Below, piece by piece: positions 42,979-51,423 of a stretch of 64,000 nt of DNA. Position 1 is the stretch's first letter; each line of letters opens with the position of its first letter. The notes beneath the pieces are model-generated. The model ran no database searches. It was not told where the DNA came from and was given only the letters and a program-made list of their open reading frames with translations. Source of the stretch: Methanoculleus taiwanensis (GTDB taxonomy: Archaea > Halobacteriota > Methanomicrobia > Methanomicrobiales > Methanoculleaceae); NCBI RefSeq assembly GCF_004102725.1, contig NZ_LHQS01000003.1, forward strand, positions 62,001-126,000. The letters run 5' to 3'. Made by a program: the position numbers and the translations under genes.

Positions 42979-43072
42979 CTTGCCATCTCAGAATATGTAA
43001 TATTCTAGTCGAAATTCCAAACACGACTGCACTGTTGGAAATTTATTTTGTTACGACAACTCATGGCCCATA

Positions 43073-43867
43073 TTATAGTCCCTTCTTCAATACAGGTTCA
43101 TAACGCTTAGGTTCCAAGCCAATAAACTTCCTTATTTCGTTTAGAGATGTATAGAATAAGTATTCCCAATAAGTACAGCGTAGGTAAAAAGGGCTTTGCG
43201 GATTTTCGAGATACATGTCATTCCTTCCTGCAATTTCAAGTGCCTGTACGATTACTTCTCCAGTGATGGCTGCCCTTTTATCATTTAATGTTTTTGGAGT
43301 CTCATTCGGCTCCAGAATCACTCTTTTTTGAGCTAATATCTTTCCTGAATCAAAAGTATCCTTAAGTACATGAACCGTAACACCACTATACTTTTCTTCA
43401 TTTATTAGAGGAGCAAATGTAACGTTCCCTCCCCGATATTCTGGTAGATAACTTGAGTGACAGTTCAAGCCTTCAACTCTAGCTAATTGTATAACTTCAT
43501 TCGGGATTTTAAACATCCAACCATTTGACAAAAGGATATCAAAGTCGTACATTTTAAGTTGAGGTAAATGATGAAGAATATTTTTTTCAGAAGTGAGGAT
43601 TAGAGGAAATCCATACACGTCTGCTAATTCTTGCATTGAGGCATATCTGCGATTCATTTTTTTCCTCTCAATACCAAATAATTTAACTGAAAACCTAATC
43701 AAACCAATAAAATCACATTTTAATTTATCTATCAAACCGTTTGACTGTGGCACTGGTATATACCCAATTGCTATTACTATTTCGTGACTCGTTTTTGATA
43801 TTGCATCAAGACCTAAACAAGTTTTGAGATTGTTTTCAGTGCCCAAGTATGCTATTCGCAATTTCAT
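43073..43867 (-). CDS. Formyltransferase (sugar N-formyltransferase-like)
   Basis: 264 residues with the folate-dependent formyltransferase fold. The catalytic Asn-x-His is in EGLNCHSSYLPEYRGGN and the catalytic Asp in LKDTFDSGKILAQK. It lacks the C-terminal tRNA-binding domain of methionyl-tRNA formyltransferase, and archaea do not formylate initiator tRNA, so an amino-sugar substrate is likely. Such enzymes create N-formyl groups on surface sugars of bacteria. It is in the AT-rich block and in line with the methyltransferase downstream. Confidence 0.85.
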   Translation of the reverse strand: MKLRIAYLGTENNLKTCLGLDAISKTSHEIVIAIGYIPVPQSNGLIDKLKCDFIGLIRFSVKLFGIERKKMNRRYASMQELADVYGFPLILTSEKNILHHLPQLKMYDFDILLSNGWMFKIPNEVIQLARVEGLNCHSSYLPEYRGGNVTFAPLINEEKYSGVTVHVLKDTFDSGKILAQKRVILEPNETPKTLNDKRAAITGEVIVQALEIAGRNDMYLENPQSPFYLRCTYWEYLFYTSLNEIRKFIGLEPKRYEPVLKKGL

Positions 43868-44375
43868 AGGGATAGCCCTCCTTGAAAAGTGTGCTGTCTA
43901 TGATAGGAATTTAGAATCGACATGATAGCATTTAGCGGAAGATAATTTATCAATTGCTACCAATCATTGTTATCATTTGTCATCATGCTTAGATGTGGAC
44001 AGAGGGAGCTGCCTCGAAGGTCAATTTCACATCCGTGTTCGCGACACAGTATGGCCTCCAATGGCAAATGCGTTAGTTTTCAGAACAGGATCGGAGTCCT
44101 AAAAAAGGCTCAACCTCCTCTGCCCACGCCCTCTGCTCAGGCTCCGACAAGAAGAGTATTTTCATCAGTTGAGCCTATGGCCGAGACGGCATCATAGGTG
44201 TTTTCACAAACAGTAATTCTCTTTCATAGGAATAGATTAAGTATTCCAGAATCCAACAAAAAAGTTACCTCAGAAAATCAATCATCAACCTGAAATCTTT
44301 ACTGCGGAAAACCACATGAGGCCTAAAAAGACCTCAAACCAGATGAAAATCGATATGCAGATAGTGGGATGATAT
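43868..44375. other. 508-base spacer with probable gene debris
   Basis: On the minus strand two short conceptual segments (one beginning NTYDAVSAIGSTDENTLLVG and one LTHLPLEAILCREHGCEIDL) have coding-like content but are broken by stops. No intact gene is present. The region separates divergent transcription units in the AT-rich island. The strand and extent of any lost gene cannot be fixed by eye. Confidence 0.3.
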
Positions 44376-45083
44376 ATGACACCTAAGTTGGGTAAAGTTG
44401 ACAATATAAATATTTCCAACGAATTTTACGAAAATCTAGGAGATTTGCCAAAACAAAAGAGATTATCTCAGTTGGATCAGTACAGATATAAGTATGTGTC
44501 CGCATACTTATGCGGAGAATCGGTGTTAGATGTTGGTGCATATTATGGAGACTTTTTAAAACTTGGGCAAAAAATGGGCTATGAAATTAAAGGGACCGAA
44601 ATCAATGATCTTCGAGTTTCAATTGCTAATGAAAATTTAGGCGGGAATTATGTCAGAAAGGATTTTTTACATGGGAAATTATCTTCATTTTCAGACTCTT
44701 CAGTAGATACTGTCGTATGCATGGAAGTACTTGAACATCTTGAAGACGATAAATTTGGTCTTTCAGAGCTTTTTAGGGTCGCAAAAAGGAGAGTTATTAT
44801 CACAGTACCTTATAACGAGAAGGTCAGAACCGTTCTGTGCGTACATTGTAATAGATACACTCCATTATCCGGCCACTTGCACCAAATGTATGATGAAAGT
44901 AGTTTCGATGATTGTATCCCTGAATCATGGGAAAAGATAAAAACATGTACATTTGGCAATACTTTAACAAAATTTATTTATGCGACTGTGCCAATAAGGA
45001 TATCACTAATTGATTTTGCTCTATCAAGGATTTATAAAGATAAAAATAATTGGATCGTTCAGATATTTGATAAACAGCAGTGA
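44376..45083 (+). CDS. Class I SAM-dependent methyltransferase (AT-rich)
   Basis: 235 residues. Motif I is ESVLDVGAYYGDFLKLGQ with the acidic residue in IKGTEINDLR; DTVVCMEVLEHLEDD is a canonical motif IV, and RRVIITVPYNE corresponds to motif VI. The Cys/His tract VLCVHCNRYTPLSGHLHQM is typical of O-methyltransferases acting on glycans in archaeal and bacterial clusters. Codons are strongly A/T-biased, unlike the 60+% GC archaellum genes. It is divergent to the formyltransferase. Confidence 0.87.
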   Translation: MTPKLGKVDNINISNEFYENLGDLPKQKRLSQLDQYRYKYVSAYLCGESVLDVGAYYGDFLKLGQKMGYEIKGTEINDLRVSIANENLGGNYVRKDFLHGKLSSFSDSSVDTVVCMEVLEHLEDDKFGLSELFRVAKRRVIITVPYNEKVRTVLCVHCNRYTPLSGHLHQMYDESSFDDCIPESWEKIKTCTFGNTLTKFIYATVPIRISLIDFALSRIYKDKNNWIVQIFDKQQ

Positions 45084-45290
45084 GAAATGAAAGAATATTG
45101 TGAATAACTCGCTCTCTACCCCCCTTCACCTCTTCTGCCGTGCTGCATAGTCCCCCAAGATTTCCCCCCTGGGGTTCTCCTGCGGTAGCTTCGCCCCAGG
45201 CCACCGCAGCAACCAGCATATTGTAACTCACATTGCGAGACCTCCCTATATCTCCCCCGGCAACTCTCTCTTGCGGTCGAGTGACCGGAA
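45084..45290. other. Gene-free spacer
   Basis: 207 bases between converging transcription units. It is C/T-rich in part (CCCCCTTCACCTCTTCTGCC) and otherwise without recognised signal. Confidence 0.3.
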
Positions 45291-46631
45291 TTATTCAGTG
45301 CGATATGACCCCACTAACTGGGTGAAGTTTGAAATTGCCTTTAAATTTAATATAATTAAAAACAGATACATTGCAAACATAATTAGTGCATAGATAGTCA
45401 CTGTCATTATTACAGGTAATCCAAACAATTGACTGACATAAAATCCGACAAGAATTCCAAAAACGCGAGTAATATCCCACATGAGCATCCAATGATTGTA
45501 CCCATATATTGTCAACTTTGATGTCGGAGATACAACAAACTGTGGAATGACCATCAGAGCTAGCGGGAGACAATACCAACCCGCATCTATCCAGACCTCC
45601 CCAAAAATGATAGGAACAACAATTGGAGCAAGGAGCGCAGGAATACCTATCAATGGAACAGCGATGAGTGATAGGTGCCTGACCGTTGTTATGTAAAGAG
45701 GCTTCAATTCAAGCGAATCTTCTCGAACCATCTTTGATGCTTCACCGAGGAAGGCCTGTGCCAGTGAAGTTGAGATAACGGATCCGGGAAGCACCAGCAG
45801 ACTCTGAGCAAGCGCATACAGGCCGACAGTTTGAGAGCCGTATATTGCCAGGAGCATGAGAGCGGGAACCTGCAATGATAGGGTATTTACAATTGATGCA
45901 GGGAGATTAAAGGCCGGAAAACTCCAATATTCTTTTGCAACCGACTTGATGCCGTCAATAGATATCTTTCTCAGGCTATCCCACTCAGTTTTCCACATAG
46001 CTCGGGAGAAGGTACTTACTCCAAAAACTTGCGAAACAATCTGCCCGATTATCAATCCTATTGGCCCATAGGAAATAAAACCAAGAAGTATTTTGCATGC
46101 TGCCCCACTTGCACTCTGGTTTATCTTCGTGTACGTAATTCTCCGATAATCTCTCTGTCGTATTGCCCAGTGGTTAAGGATTGTGTACAGTCCCATACCG
46201 AAGAAACCGAGAATAAGCAGCCACAAGTACTGTACGAGAGATTCTAAATGAAAGACGGTAACCAGAATATCCCCTGCAAATAGTATGACAAATGTAAATC
46301 CAATCGATGTGACGATCAGTAATAGAAGACACAATGCAAAGAGATTTGCAGCAGTTTCATCCTGCTTTGGCAAAGGGTACGCAAACTCGTACCGAAAAGA
46401 GGCAGCAACAACTACTATCGATAATATTGAGGAATACACTGCGAGGACACCCAGATCCGAAGGACTATACAGCCGTGTAATGATGGGCAGCGTCACAATA
46501 CCTATCAGTTGAGCCAATACCGTCCCGCTGCCGAGGACAAGAACACCTTTGTATAGCGGATTATTCGAGATGAATCGGATAAGTGCTTTAGCAAGGGGAT
46601 TATTCTTCATTGATATGTTGAATATCTGCAT
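45291..46631 (-). CDS. Oligosaccharide flippase, Wzx/PST family
   Basis: 446 residues, about 12-14 membrane helices. The N-terminus KGVLVLGSGTVLAQLIGIVTLPIITRLYSPSDLGVLAVYSSI is diagnostic of the polysaccharide transporter (MATE-like) family, and the C-terminal half continues with paired helices to NLKAISNFTQLVGS. The protein flips lipid-linked oligosaccharide across the membrane, which implies that this cluster assembles a polyprenol-linked glycan for the outside of the cell. A second start codon in the ORF is not needed. Confidence 0.92.
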   Translation of the reverse strand: MQIFNISMKNNPLAKALIRFISNNPLYKGVLVLGSGTVLAQLIGIVTLPIITRLYSPSDLGVLAVYSSILSIVVVAASFRYEFAYPLPKQDETAANLFALCLLLLIVTSIGFTFVILFAGDILVTVFHLESLVQYLWLLILGFFGMGLYTILNHWAIRQRDYRRITYTKINQSASGAACKILLGFISYGPIGLIIGQIVSQVFGVSTFSRAMWKTEWDSLRKISIDGIKSVAKEYWSFPAFNLPASIVNTLSLQVPALMLLAIYGSQTVGLYALAQSLLVLPGSVISTSLAQAFLGEASKMVREDSLELKPLYITTVRHLSLIAVPLIGIPALLAPIVVPIIFGEVWIDAGWYCLPLALMVIPQFVVSPTSKLTIYGYNHWMLMWDITRVFGILVGFYVSQLFGLPVIMTVTIYALIMFAMYLFLIILNLKAISNFTQLVGSYRTE

Positions 46632-46818
46632 TTGACGCTCCCCATCGGGACTGTTGTCACCTATATGCCTTTAGAGCTTGGATATTGTCCCGTATCACAA
46701 ACGTGGATCAAGTGAAATAACCTTCATTCCATTGTCATATCATGATTCGCGAAACTCCATAGATCAACTTACTTAACTTTTGAGCATCTCCCTACCGCCC
46801 CACATAAATGCAGAAAAT

Positions 46819-47988
46819 CTATGCAAAATCGCCACATTTATCTTCCCGCACCTTTAGGATGTCCTCCAGACCCTTCGCCTTCACTGACCAGTCAAGGTGC
46901 TCCATAGCATAGCAGCGCATCTTTTGTGGGTGATATGGATCAGCATAGGTTTCTGATGCAAATTTAATGACTTCCTTAACATCTACGGATGTTTCATCAG
47001 CAGGAAGGTACAGAAGATCTGGAAAATTATTGGAAAAATCAGGATCAGGTATGCCATAGATAAATGGAATTCCTCTAGCACAGTACTCTCGGGCTTTAAG
47101 GGTTGATGCTTCGCTTAGACCAATTCTATGGACCCCCAAACTCCCTACAGCAATATGGCACTGATCAAAAAGGCTATCAAGTTCTCTTCCACTCATGAAT
47201 CCATGAAATATCACTTTATCAACGATCCCGAGATCTTCAGCCAGCTGTCTTATAGAAGGGAGTTCTGGCCCATCTCCGGCAACGTGGAGCGTGACTTCAA
47301 AGGTGCCGGAATAAACGGCAAGCCCATGTAACACACGATCCAGTCCGTGCCAGCGGCTTACGTTAGCAACGCAGAGGAGACGGAGTTCATTGCCAGCAAA
47401 TGGCAATGGCTTTCTGACCGAAACTGAGGCGACATCAAATCCGTTCCCTATAGTGATACAAGGTTTCTTGGGATCACTGGAGCGGCTCACTTTATATTGC
47501 GTAATCTCATTGGTGACGCCGACAATACCATCTGAACTCCTGATCAGATACCGTTCAAGCTGCCCGACCCCCATGATGACCATTCTCGAGCGCTTCTTCA
47601 TTTCTAGTTCTTTGTAGAGAAATCCATGGAAGTCGTAAAACACTCTGATACCCAAGATCTGTAGGAACGGTATTAGAAACGCGGTTCCGACACCTCTCAT
47701 AATAACCGTATCAATTTTTTGTGAGTATATAAACCGCAGTGTTTGAAGGCATGCCCTCAGAGAATAGAGCGCCTGTTTAATCGTGTTTTGACTTGCTTCT
47801 CTTTTGCACCCGAGCATTACGATATTTTCATCTTCCGCTTGGTTCGTATCTCCACCCGCAAAAATCAGGTACGTCTCCGGAATCTTCCTGCGAATTTCCT
47901 TAAAAAGATGGTAAGCCCTTGATACAGGCGCCTTCCTGCAGTCAAATGGATAATCCCAGAGAATCAGTAATACACGCGGATTTGCCAT
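46819..47988 (-). CDS. Glycosyltransferase family 4
   Basis: 389 residues with the GT-B fold. The C-terminal donor domain has LRLLCVANVSRWHGLDRVLHGL, DGPELPSIRQLAEDLGIVDKVIFHG and the EX7E motif EASTLKARE followed by YCARGIPFIYG. The N-terminal acceptor domain starts VLLILWDYPFDCRKAPVSR. The sugar and acceptor are unknown. It overlaps no gene but is four bases after the next upstream glycosyltransferase. Confidence 0.9.
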   Translation of the reverse strand: MANPRVLLILWDYPFDCRKAPVSRAYHLFKEIRRKIPETYLIFAGGDTNQAEDENIVMLGCKREASQNTIKQALYSLRACLQTLRFIYSQKIDTVIMRGVGTAFLIPFLQILGIRVFYDFHGFLYKELEMKKRSRMVIMGVGQLERYLIRSSDGIVGVTNEITQYKVSRSSDPKKPCITIGNGFDVASVSVRKPLPFAGNELRLLCVANVSRWHGLDRVLHGLAVYSGTFEVTLHVAGDGPELPSIRQLAEDLGIVDKVIFHGFMSGRELDSLFDQCHIAVGSLGVHRIGLSEASTLKAREYCARGIPFIYGIPDPDFSNNFPDLLYLPADETSVDVKEVIKFASETYADPYHPQKMRCYAMEHLDWSVKAKGLEDILKVREDKCGDFA

Positions 47989-47992
47989 AATT

Positions 47993-49270
47993 TCACTGTA
48001 GGGTGATCGTCTTTACGATATCCGCGTACCGTTCAGCGATTACGCGCCAGTCATAGGCCTCAGCTGACTTACGGGCGTTTTCAGAAATTTTCTGCCGGAG
48101 CACATCATCTTCGATGAGCATACGGATCTTTTGCTCGAGCTCAACAGCACTCTGTGGTTTTACAACCAGACCGTCAAATCCGTCAGTAATTACCTCAAGT
48201 ATACCTTTTGTTTCGGTACCGATCACCGCTTTACCATGGCTCATACCCTCGAGCAGTACGACCGGCAACCCTTCTTGGAAACCGGAAGAATCCACAATTG
48301 ATGGTATAGCGACTACATCTGCGAGCGCGAAGTACTCCGGTACTACAGCATGATCAACCGTGCCAACGAATTTGACATACGATTCGAGCTCGCTCTGCCG
48401 GGCAAGGGTTACTAGTTGCTCTTCCAAAGGCCCGCTCCCGATAATAATAAGCAATGCATCTACCTTATTGTGAACAAGTTCAGCCATTGCCTGAATGAGA
48501 TACTCACATCCCTTCACTTCAACAAGCCGCCCAACAAAAAGGATGACAAAATTTGCACTGATTCCGTATTTTTCTCTTAAGAAGCCCTTACTCATATAGT
48601 CTTGAGTTTCAGGGACATTAACTCCCATTGGGGCAATCTGAAGCTTCCCACTAATCTCCGGACGCAGTTTCGGATCAATAAAGTCAAGTAGTTCCCGTGC
48701 TCGGTGCTCACTGACAGACACCACAGCATCAGAATTCCGGAGAGTAAAATTCGCGATTGAGCGACCAAACGGCACTTTTTGTATCAATGTTACTTCGGAC
48801 GAGTGAATGGTCAGAATATGCTTTACTCCAAACATCTTCTTGCATACTGCCACAACGAAACCCTGCGGAACCAACCAGTGCGAATTTATGACCTCGATCT
48901 GTAACTTCCGAATAGTTGCTGCCGTGCTGAGTAGTTCAGATAGCAAAAAGAACGGGACCTGAAGTTTTGCAAGAAAGCTTTGTTTGACATTGTAGGCGAT
49001 ACCCCCATCTCGCGAGAGATACTGAAGTTGAAAGGGATAGAAATATGGAAAACGAAAAACAGGTAGCCCATTCAGAGATTCAGCCTTCGCGCTTCCCTCA
49101 ACACGAGGGCATAGTACAGTGACACAATTACCCCGACTCAATCGTGCTGCTAATTCATAGATGAAATGTCCCTGCAGATCTCCTATAAATCTTGGAAAAG
49201 AGCTGGATAGGATTAGTAGTCTCGGTAATCTCTGATCTGATGGTTGAGTAGAATCAGAAGTGGCATCCAT
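47993..49270 (-). CDS. Glycosyltransferase family 4
   Basis: 425 residues from ATG 49270, which touches the stop of the upstream gene in TGATG; longer in-frame starts run antisense to nothing but extend through the GT2 gene. GT-B motifs are VILFVGRLVEVKGCEYLIQAMAEL, IIGSGPLEEQLVTLA, FVGTVDHAVVPEYFALADVVAIPS and the EX7E sequence EGLPVVLLE. N-terminal RLLILSSSFPRFIGDLQGHFI is typical of acceptor domains. Probably adds a mannose- or glucose-type sugar to the lipid-linked glycan. Confidence 0.92.
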   Translation of the reverse strand: MDATSDSTQPSDQRLPRLLILSSSFPRFIGDLQGHFIYELAARLSRGNCVTVLCPRVEGSAKAESLNGLPVFRFPYFYPFQLQYLSRDGGIAYNVKQSFLAKLQVPFFLLSELLSTAATIRKLQIEVINSHWLVPQGFVVAVCKKMFGVKHILTIHSSEVTLIQKVPFGRSIANFTLRNSDAVVSVSEHRARELLDFIDPKLRPEISGKLQIAPMGVNVPETQDYMSKGFLREKYGISANFVILFVGRLVEVKGCEYLIQAMAELVHNKVDALLIIIGSGPLEEQLVTLARQSELESYVKFVGTVDHAVVPEYFALADVVAIPSIVDSSGFQEGLPVVLLEGMSHGKAVIGTETKGILEVITDGFDGLVVKPQSAVELEQKIRMLIEDDVLRQKISENARKSAEAYDWRVIAERYADIVKTITLQ

Positions 49271-50220
49271 CAGTACCACCCTCCGTTCTTCTCCGCTTGC
49301 ATATCGAACAGCATTGCAAAGAGCATAAACTGCGCCCCAAACCCGAAGACAAGCAGTGCTATGACTGCCGGTACAAATATCGGGTATCCCTGAATGAACT
49401 TGAAATACAGGGCGTAGAGCCCCACCAGCACTCCAAGCAACGTGAATGCAACCCCGAACAGATAGTAAAAGACCAGCGGGTGGAAGCTCATAATGATGTA
49501 CTTCGTCTTCAGCCGCCAGAGGAAGTCCTTCAGCAGCAGCCATGAGAGCCGCATAATATAACTACCATACTTGATCCCCGAACGTTCAAGGCCGTACCGA
49601 GCGGGGTGCGGCACGTTTTTCACCCTGAAGCCGTAGACGTTCAGCCGCACGAGAAGATCGTTACAGTAGCCATAGCGGGGATAGATCGCATCGAGCGGAA
49701 TCGTCTCGAGCGCCCGGCGTGAGATGGCGGTATACCCATTCTGGGGATCCATCATCTGCCAGTAGCCGGACGCGATCTTGGTGAGCAGCGTCAGGACGGA
49801 GTTGCCGACAAACCGCCAGGTGCTCATGCCCTGCCGGAACACCGGATTGATCAGCCGGTTCCCGACGGTGTAATCCGCCTTCCCGTCGACGACCGGGTCG
49901 AGGAGCTTCGGGAGGAACGCCGGATCCATCTGGTTGTCTCCAGCCATGACCGCAATGATATCCATCCCATCCGCGAGTGCTGCCTGGTAGCCAGTGACGA
50001 TCGCGGCACCGACCCCGGCGTTCTCATCGTGGGAGATAACGGCGATCCGGGAGTCCTGCACCGCACACACTGCGATCCGTTCACGCGTCCTGTCCCGGGA
50101 GCAGTCATCGACAACGTAGATCCGGTCTACGCACGCCGGCATGGATGCCAGAGTGGGCTCGATCAGGAGCTCCTCGTTATACGCCGGAACGACGACTGCG
50201 ATCATTCTGTCCCTGTACAT
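49270..50220 (-). CDS. Glycosyltransferase family 2, dolichol-phosphate type, with C-terminal membrane helices
   Basis: 316 residues. GT-A motifs: VVVPAYNEELLIEPTL, VVDDCSRDRTRERI, VMAGDNQMDPAFLPKLL (metal-binding acidic stretch) and DPQNGYTAISRRAL. Two hydrophobic helices end the protein (LVFYYLFGVAFTLLGVLVGLYAL; VPAVIALLVFGFGAQFMLFAML), as in archaeal dolichol-phosphate glucosyl/mannosyltransferases. It supplies activated dolichol sugars or glycosylates a membrane carrier. Overlaps the GT4 by one base. Confidence 0.92.
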   Translation of the reverse strand: MYRDRMIAVVVPAYNEELLIEPTLASMPACVDRIYVVDDCSRDRTRERIAVCAVQDSRIAVISHDENAGVGAAIVTGYQAALADGMDIIAVMAGDNQMDPAFLPKLLDPVVDGKADYTVGNRLINPVFRQGMSTWRFVGNSVLTLLTKIASGYWQMMDPQNGYTAISRRALETIPLDAIYPRYGYCNDLLVRLNVYGFRVKNVPHPARYGLERSGIKYGSYIMRLSWLLLKDFLWRLKTKYIIMSFHPLVFYYLFGVAFTLLGVLVGLYALYFKFIQGYPIFVPAVIALLVFGFGAQFMLFAMLFDMQAEKNGGWY

Positions 50221-51423
50221 GGTCGTGTGTCCCGCAGGAAGACGCGTGACGGCTTTGATCCCACTAGAGAACTCTTGCAGCTGCTAGGTCTCGCCGGTCG
50301 GATCGCCCTGCAATGGTACTGTACATTTCAGAGTTTTCATTAATAAGCGTGTTGCATTTAGGAAAATTTATGGAGGCACATTTCAGGACATTTTAGTTTT
50401 GTTAAACCGGCATACAGGTATATTACGATTGATCTCTACCCCGGGATCCCCGCTAGCACTTGTATAGCCAGACACAGCAGCGGCGTTCCAATAGAGCAAA
50501 GTCTAGGAAGTGCAACCCCAGAGGGATATGGAAAATCTCCTTTCAGAGGTCCGGCACATTCTCGAGTGACCCTCTAAGTCAGAGAATTATCAAGCAACCG
50601 GTCGCCTGCCACGCACATCTCGGCTCACGACCAGGGGTCAGGTCAAGTAAAGCATAAATATCAGGGATTAGCGCTAGATCCAGCCGAATTCCGATCCGCA
50701 CAGAAGCCCTCAGACAGCCGATCTCGGGGTGAGCCATGACATCCACCCTCCAGAAATTACCCACACTCATATGGGCAATATGGCCCTGCGATCCTCTCTT
50801 TTTTCGGGAATCAGAGCGACATAATTCACCAGATTGTCGTGGCAAAATCTGACCCCCGGAACCTTCGATAAAATGGAAAAAGAACGGCAATATGCCCTGC
50901 TTTCAGGGAGGAAGGAGGGCGAGTACCCTGCCACCTCCTCGATGCACGTGGGAAACAGCAGTGATACACGCCAGTCATCCTGCAGGGCGTTCCAAGAAAC
51001 CATATTTTTCCGATGTAGGTGCAAACCGTTACGTGTACCTCATGTACATTTACACAACCGGAGAAAGAGCCCAATAAAGACAATAGGGTTTCGACCGACC
51101 GGATGGAATGGAAGAACCGCGCGATATCCGTCGCTCTTTGGAAAAACTCATGCCGCTACAGCCCACGCACCGGAATCTCCTGGATACATGCATCGAAACC
51201 TGAATCCCTCCCCGGTGCAGAACCAGTCAGCGATGTCGTATCGTCGTGCAGGGATGCAAAGAATTTTTCCTCAGTCAGTGGTAGCAGGCTGTGCATCTGC
51301 AGAGTCCGGTATTTAAGAACACCTATCTTTGAAAAGAATAGAAGTCACACCTATTATGAAAACAAAGATCATACATACTTCATCTGCAGTCGGCACCCCC
51401 GCCCTCTGCCCAGGCGGATACGT
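50221..51423. other. 1.2-kb gene-poor region between glycosyltransferase and GT-C-like gene
   Basis: No credible full gene lies here. Short open stretches on both strands lack a ribosome-binding site and a recognisable product. A stop-free plus-strand segment at 51087-51203 (GFDRPDGMEEPRDIRRSLEK) has coding-like residues but ends in a stop, so it may be a gene remnant. The base composition is mixed. The region is likely to be degraded accessory DNA next to the glycan cluster. Confidence 0.4.

Noticed and set aside
49271-49543. Longer start for the GT4 gene (91 extra codons)
   Set aside because: These codons run through the coding sequence of the GT2 gene in another frame and show no homology; the TGATG junction at 49270 fits translational coupling.
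51019-51423. N-terminal extension of the GT-C-like protein
   Set aside because: The 135 extra residues are Cys/Arg/Ser-rich with no hydrophobic segment; the sequence becomes protein-like only at ATG 51424.
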